Origin: Actinacidiphila yanglinensis
Lineage (GTDB): Bacteria > Actinomycetota > Actinomycetes > Streptomycetales > Streptomycetaceae
Length of the DNA: 64,000 nucleotides
Direction of reading: 5' to 3'
Assembly: GCF_900107965.1 (NCBI RefSeq)
Contig: NZ_FNVU01000009.1
Coordinates: forward strand, 186,001 to 250,000
Below, piece after piece: positions 59,986 through 64,000 of this stretch. Numbering within the stretch: the first letter of the stretch is position 1; each line of letters opens with the position of its first letter. The notes under the pieces are model-generated. The model was not told the DNA's origin. It saw only the letters and a list, made by a program, of their open reading frames with translations, and made no database searches. The position numbers were made by a program, and so were the translations under genes.

Positions 59986-61134
59986 TCACGCGGCGATCGG
60001 CAGGGTCGCACGGGCGCCGCGCAGGAACTCCGCGTTGGTGGCGGTCTCGCGCAGCCGGGCGAGCAGCACCTCCGTCGCCCCGTGCGGGTCGCGCGAGACC
60101 AGTGCCCGGCGCAGCCCGTGGCGGACGGTCAACTCCTCGGCAGGGACGAGCAGTTCCTCGCGGCGGGTGCCCGAGGTGCTGATGTCGATCGCGGGGAAGA
60201 CCCGGCGCTCGGCGAGGGAGCGGTCCAGGTGGAGCTCCATGTTGCCGGTGCTCTTGAGCTCCTCGTAGTAGAAGTCGTCGGCGCGCGAGCCGGTGTCGAC
60301 CAGGGCGGTCGCCAGGATCGTCAGGGAGCCGCCCTCCTCGGCCAGCCGGGCCGCGCCGAACAGCCGCTTGGGGCCGAGCAGGGCGGCGGCGTCGACACCG
60401 CCGGACAGGGTGCGGCCGCTGCCGGCCCCGCTGGTGTTGTGGGCGCGGCACAGCCGGGTGAGGGAGTCCAGCAGGATCACCACGTCGCGGCCCTGCTCGA
60501 CCATCCGCTTCGCCCGCTCGACGGCGAGCTCGGCGACGGCGACGTGCTGCCGCGCGGGCTGGTCGAACGTCGAGGAGATCACCTCGCCGCGCACGCTCGC
60601 CCGCATCTCGGTGACCTCCTCGGGGCGCTCGTCGACGAGCAGCACCATCAGGTGCGCCTCGGGGTGGTTGGCGGCGATCGCCGCGGCGACGGCCTGCAGG
60701 ACCACGGTCTTGCCGGCCTTGGGCGGGGCGACGATCAGGCCGCGCTGGCCCTTGCCGATCGGCGCCATCAGGTCGATGAGCCGTCCGGCGGCGGCCGACG
60801 AGCCCTTGAGCGCCGAACTCTCCAACCGCAGCCGCTCCTTGGGGTGCAGCGGGGTCAGGTCGGCGAAGGCGGGGCGCCGTTCGCCCGGCGGCCGCCCGTT
60901 GACGAGATGGACGTCGGCGAGGGTGCCGGGCCGGCCGGCGGCGCCCTCCACCAGGTCGCCCCTGCGCAGCCCGGCCCGGCGGACCAGTGCCTGCGGCACG
61001 GCCGGGTCGTCGGGGGAGGGGATCAGGCCGGGGCCGCGCAGCCGGGCCTGACCGCCGCGCTCGGTGTCGAGCACGCCGGTCACCCGCTGCGGCAACTCCT
61101 GCCGGTCCAGCGGGCGTTCGAGAATGTCGGTCAT
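59986..61134 (-). CDS. Short Rho-type transcription termination factor (paralogue)
   Basis: A 382-residue Rho. The ATPase/translocase core is complete: Walker A APPKAGKT (Pro137-Thr143), LVDERPEEVTEM, the Q-loop region STFDQPARQHVAVAELAVER, LDSLTRLCRAHN, the R-loop GSGRTLSGGVDAAALLGPKR and GSLTILATALVDTGSRADD. The N-terminal part is short: an OB-like stretch (about 17-75) in which the usual GFGFLR RNP motif is GGQARLRG. The Arg-rich extension of housekeeping actinobacterial Rho (600-700 residues) is absent. It is likely a second, divergent Rho; the primary gene is not in this window. Confidence 0.92.
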   Translation of the reverse strand: MTDILERPLDRQELPQRVTGVLDTERGGQARLRGPGLIPSPDDPAVPQALVRRAGLRRGDLVEGAAGRPGTLADVHLVNGRPPGERRPAFADLTPLHPKERLRLESSALKGSSAAAGRLIDLMAPIGKGQRGLIVAPPKAGKTVVLQAVAAAIAANHPEAHLMVLLVDERPEEVTEMRASVRGEVISSTFDQPARQHVAVAELAVERAKRMVEQGRDVVILLDSLTRLCRAHNTSGAGSGRTLSGGVDAAALLGPKRLFGAARLAEEGGSLTILATALVDTGSRADDFYYEELKSTGNMELHLDRSLAERRVFPAIDISTSGTRREELLVPAEELTVRHGLRRALVSRDPHGATEVLLARLRETATNAEFLRGARATLPIAA

Positions 61135-61482
61135 GGATGGTCGTCCTTTCGCGGACGGAGGGTTCAGCGCGGCGGCGCTACGCCGCCGGAGGCGTACGGG
61201 AGATGCGGCCCGAGCGGAAGGAATTCACGCTCCGGGTGCCGCGAGATGGCCGGCGAGGCGGATCGGCCGGTGACCGGTCGATGGTGGGAAACAGCCCCGC
61301 CGTGGAGACAGGCGCCGACGGAAGGACGGACGCCACAAGAGGAACGAACTGGCTCGGATCAGGTCACTCGGACGGAGAACCGAGGGCAGATGCGGGACAA
61401 GGCGCCTACAGAAGGGCGCGGACTTTTATGTCCCTGTGGGCACTGTAGCACACGCATGCCGAGTCCCGGCCCGCCGCCGGTG
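61135..61482. other. Long leader of the short Rho gene
   Basis: A 348-base gap. Read on the minus strand it is the leader of the Rho gene and has a pyrimidine-rich, G-poor block (61280-61370, with words like GTTCGTTCCTCTTG and GTCCGTCCTTCCGTC) that could be a rut-type Rho loading site. Next to the start codon is a perfect 8-bp hairpin, CGGCGGCG/CGCCGCCG (61170-61188). A CATAAA word near 61425-61440 is a possible -10. The Mrr-TerD gene also ends here. Confidence 0.5.
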
Positions 61483-63588
61483 CTACTCCACCTCGATGCC
61501 GTGCTCCTGCACCAGGTCGACCAGGCCGGTGGCCCCGGGGTAGCCCTTGCCGCCGGGCACGAAGTTCCAGTCCCCGCCGGGACGCCGGCGGAAGGAGCCG
61601 AGGACGAGGGCGGTCTCACCCGGCCGCCCGTCGGAGACGTCCAGCCGGTCGGCCTCGCTGCCCTCCGGGTCGGTCAGGCGTATCCGGGCGTCGGTGAAGC
61701 CGGCCAGGTCGGCGTCCGGATTCACCTCGGGGTCGATCGCGGCGACCAGGACCACCCGGTCCGCGGCGGCCGGCAGCCGGTCGAAACTCACCCAGATCGC
61801 CGCCTTGTCGCCGCCCAGGCCGGGCATCATCCGCACGCTGCCGTCGGGGGTGCGCGGGTTGTTGTAGAAGACGAAGTGGTCGTCGCCGAGCACCCGGCCG
61901 CCCTCGCAGACCAGCGCGCACACGTCCAGGGCCACCTCGCCGGCCCACCACATGCCGAGCACGCTCGCGTCCGGCTCGTCGTCGATCCCGCTGCCCTGGC
62001 CCGCCGTTGGGGACCCGGCGGCAGGCGCGGCGGCCGGGGCGCCACCCAACCGGCCCGCCAGGCCGTGCTGGTGCAGCAGTTCCACCAGGTCGGTGCCCGA
62101 CACCAGGGTCATCGGCTTGCCGTTGGCGAAGGCGTACGACGTCGGGCCGAAGCCCGACGTGGTGATCAGCACGCCCTTGTTGGCGCCGAGCGACTGCACG
62201 GTCCCGTACAGGTCGCGCACGGCGCTGGGCGTGACGGTGTTGCGGTACCGCTTGACCTGCACCACGATCTTGCCGCCGCGGATCGGGTCCGGGTCCAGCG
62301 CGTCCACGTCCACCCCGCCGTCGCCGGACCGCACGGTGGTGACCGCGCTCATGCCCATCGCCCGGAACAGCTCCGCGACCAGTTCCTCGAACTCCAGCGG
62401 GTCCATCGTCAGCAGGTCCGGCTCCTCGCCGCCGCCGTGCGTGACCACCACGCGGCCGGCCTCGCCCGGCTGCCGCACCGGCACCACCGCGGTCCGCCGG
62501 TCCGGGCGCGCCGACAACTCCCCGCCCAGGCCGTCGACCAGGCAGTCCACCGGGTTCACCTGCGCGAGGTTCACCGCGGTGAAGTCCTCCCGCGACACCC
62601 TCGCGGTCGCCAGGAACACCGGAGTGCGGTGCCCCGTCGCGGGATCGGTGTCGTCGACGAAGCCGTTGAGCGCCACCGAGCCGAGCAGTCCGAAGGTGTC
62701 GGCGCCGAACAACTCGCGCAGCACCAGCAGCAGGCACTGCGCGAGCAGGTCCCGGTAGTCCGCCCGCCGTTCGGTGATCGGGCGCGCCACCTCCTTGTCC
62801 CGGTCCGCGCCCGGCATGTACCGCACCAGCGCGGCCTCGGGCACCACCGAGAAGGGCGGCAGCTCCCAGTTCAGCACCAACTGCCGCTCGGGCGCCTCGA
62901 ATGTCGCCGAGACCTGCCGCGGCAGCCCCTCCGGCCATGCCCGCGACGCGTACAGCGCCCCCGTCATGTACTCCTCGACCGCGTCCGGTTCGCCGCCGCG
63001 CAGCCGGGCCAGCGAGTCACCCACCTCCGCGTTGTGCCGGCGTATCTCGGCCAGCCGCTGGTCCGCCCAGCGCCCGTAGCGCTCCTGGTAGTCGGCGAGT
63101 TGGCGCTGCCGCTGCCCCTCCGCGGCCCGCGCCACCCCCAGGTCGTGCTCGTAGCGCTCCCGGACCTGGCGGTCCTGGCGGCCCAGGCTCCACGCCGAGC
63201 GGTGCGCCGGGGCGTACTCCTCCAGCCGCGGCATCACCACCGGTACCGCGAGCGGGCCCGGGGCGAAGGGCTCCAGCTGCTCGGGCAGCATCAGCGACTC
63301 GGGCGAGAAGACCGGTGCCGCGCAGCCCGCGCGCAGCAGCCCCGCCAACTCCTCGCCGCGGCGCTCCAGTTCCTCGGTCCGCCGGCGGGCGTCCTCCTCG
63401 CGGCGGCGCCGGTACGCGGCCTGCTGCTCCTTCTGCGAGCGGGCCAGCGCGCGCTCGGCGGCCCGCTGCTGCCGCTCGGCGTCTCGCCGCTGCTGCTCCC
63501 TGGCCCGGTGCTGAGCCTCCGTCTGCCGTTGCTGCTGGCGCTGGATCTCGGCCCACGTGGACACCGATCCGGTCGAACGACGGCTCAT
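61483..63588 (-). CDS. Mrr-type nuclease domain fused to a TerD domain
   Basis: A 701-residue protein in four parts. A strongly charged Gln/Arg/Glu coiled coil (residues 10-85) is followed by a region of unknown fold (90-385). Then an Mrr-type PD-(D/E)xK nuclease domain (about 390-495): MDPLEFEELVAELFRAMGM, RSGDGGVDVDALD, and KIVVQVKRYRNTV with the QxK. The C-terminal TerD domain (about 530-700) has GDDHFVFYNNPRTPDGSV and WNFVPGGKGYPGA, the calcium-site segments. Such fusions have been noted in surveys of tellurite-resistance systems. DNA processing in stress or phage response is likely, but unproven. Confidence 0.9.
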   Translation of the reverse strand: MSRRSTGSVSTWAEIQRQQQRQTEAQHRAREQQRRDAERQQRAAERALARSQKEQQAAYRRRREEDARRRTEELERRGEELAGLLRAGCAAPVFSPESLMLPEQLEPFAPGPLAVPVVMPRLEEYAPAHRSAWSLGRQDRQVRERYEHDLGVARAAEGQRQRQLADYQERYGRWADQRLAEIRRHNAEVGDSLARLRGGEPDAVEEYMTGALYASRAWPEGLPRQVSATFEAPERQLVLNWELPPFSVVPEAALVRYMPGADRDKEVARPITERRADYRDLLAQCLLLVLRELFGADTFGLLGSVALNGFVDDTDPATGHRTPVFLATARVSREDFTAVNLAQVNPVDCLVDGLGGELSARPDRRTAVVPVRQPGEAGRVVVTHGGGEEPDLLTMDPLEFEELVAELFRAMGMSAVTTVRSGDGGVDVDALDPDPIRGGKIVVQVKRYRNTVTPSAVRDLYGTVQSLGANKGVLITTSGFGPTSYAFANGKPMTLVSGTDLVELLHQHGLAGRLGGAPAAAPAAGSPTAGQGSGIDDEPDASVLGMWWAGEVALDVCALVCEGGRVLGDDHFVFYNNPRTPDGSVRMMPGLGGDKAAIWVSFDRLPAAADRVVLVAAIDPEVNPDADLAGFTDARIRLTDPEGSEADRLDVSDGRPGETALVLGSFRRRPGGDWNFVPGGKGYPGATGLVDLVQEHGIEVE

Positions 63589-63701
63589 GCGGCTACAGCT
63601 CCCCCTCCGGTGGCGTGCGTCAGCGCACCCGCGGGCACCGGCCCGCGCCCACCGCCCGGCCCGACCGCCCGGTCACTGAGCGTACCCCTTGGCCAGGGCT
63701 T

Positions 63702-64000
63702 TCAGCGGCTCTTCGCCGCGCCCCGCCGCCGCAGGACGACCACCGACGCCCCGGCCAGCAGCACCAGCGCGCCACCGACCGCCCAGGCCGCCGGCGAGGC
63801 CACCGAGGAACCCGACGACACCGGGGCGGTGTGCGCCTCCTCCGGCGGCTGCGGGGTGGCCGTCGCGCTCCGCGCGGACTGCGGCGCGGTGCCCGCGTCG
63901 GCCCGCCGGGCGGGGGCCGCCGCGTTGAGCGTGCCCACCGACGTGGTGCGGTCCACCGCCGAGAAGCCCCAGTCGAGCAGCTTCGTCGCCTCCGTGTAGA
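63702..64000 (-). CDS. D-alanyl-D-alanine carboxypeptidase, C-terminal end (truncated by window edge)
   Basis: About 99 C-terminal residues, running off the right edge. The first visible residues (YTEATKLLDWGFSAVD) are the end of the penicillin-binding transpeptidase/carboxypeptidase domain, as in DacA-type enzymes. An Ala/Thr/Pro/Ser-rich linker follows, then one transmembrane helix (AAWAVGGALVLLAGASVVVL) and a basic tail (RRRGAAKSR). The topology is that of a membrane-anchored carboxypeptidase that trims peptidoglycan stem peptides. The catalytic domain is outside the window. Confidence 0.8.
   Translation of the reverse strand, partial: YTEATKLLDWGFSAVDRTTSVGTLNAAAPARRADAGTAPQSARSATATPQPPEEAHTAPVSSGSSVASPAAWAVGGALVLLAGASVVVLRRRGAAKSR

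Noticed and set aside
1..64000. CRISPR array, insertion sequence, prophage or integrative element
   Set aside because: No regularly spaced short repeats, transposase, integrase or tRNA-linked attachment site could be seen.

Overview
The window reads as chromosomal DNA from a Streptomyces or a close relative. It is very GC-rich with strong third-position GC bias, it uses many GTG starts and GTGA/ATGA start-stop overlaps, and it carries genes typical of streptomycetes: rbpA, the sporulation pair smeA-sffA, a DasR-type chitinase promoter, DUF574 methyltransferase, and an Arg/Gly-poor second Rho. From memory, the gene order follows the conserved S. coelicolor segment running from rpe (about SCO1464) down to smeA (about SCO1415); I could not check this by alignment. 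I saw no insertion sequence, prophage, CRISPR array, rRNA or complete tRNA.

Layout. 1-6.4 kb: a truncated secreted-protein gene, rpe, a SorC regulator, a barstar-like protein, a 55-residue membrane protein, guaB1, an AsnC regulator and a PRC-barrel/DUF2382 stress protein behind a SigB-like promoter. 6.4-15.2 kb: a two-gene davA-davB-like lysine catabolic operon, a DUF5995 gene, an XRE/MmyB regulator, an alginate-lyase-family gene, and a divergent MFS/ROK pair sharing an inverted-repeat operator. 15.2-21.9 kb: a palindromic repeat element, then an FMN riboswitch driving ribD-ribE-ribM-ribAB-ribH, followed by hisE, hisG and a PH-domain gene. 22-29 kb: paired DUF21/CBS membrane proteins, an EccA/CbxX-like AAA ATPase, a uridine-kinase-like gene and an M24 peptidase. 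29-32.2 kb: a secreted C39-family peptidase and a GH18 chitinase (chiD-like), both with DasR-like sites. 32.4-41.7 kb: a methyltransferase coupled to a PAS-GGDEF-EAL c-di-GMP enzyme, acyl-CoA dehydrogenase, a zinc-ribbon protein, alditol oxidase, a second AsnC regulator and an amidohydrolase. 41.7-47 kb: a long structured leader before lnt-dpm (lipoprotein N-acylation plus polyprenol-phosphate-mannose synthesis), a membrane protein, fxsA, and rbpA with a consensus SigR promoter. 47.2-53.1 kb: a divergent YczE/MocR pair, an MGT-type glycosyltransferase and smeA-sffA. 53.3-64 kb: a uridine-kinase-like protein without a P-loop, a GNAT protein, a c-di-AMP (ydaO) riboswitch before a LysM-M23 hydrolase, a large LuxR (LAL) regulator, a short Rho paralogue, an Mrr-nuclease/TerD fusion and the end of a D-Ala-D-Ala carboxypeptidase gene.

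Most of the window is core metabolism and envelope biology with several identifiable regulatory inputs (FMN, c-di-AMP, c-di-GMP, DasR/GlcNAc, SigR, SigB-like). The least explained parts are the ~500-nt leader before lnt, the short Rho with its pyrimidine-rich leader, the Mrr-TerD fusion next to it, the lysine-less P-loop of SffA, and a family of 160-320 bp palindromic intergenic elements.
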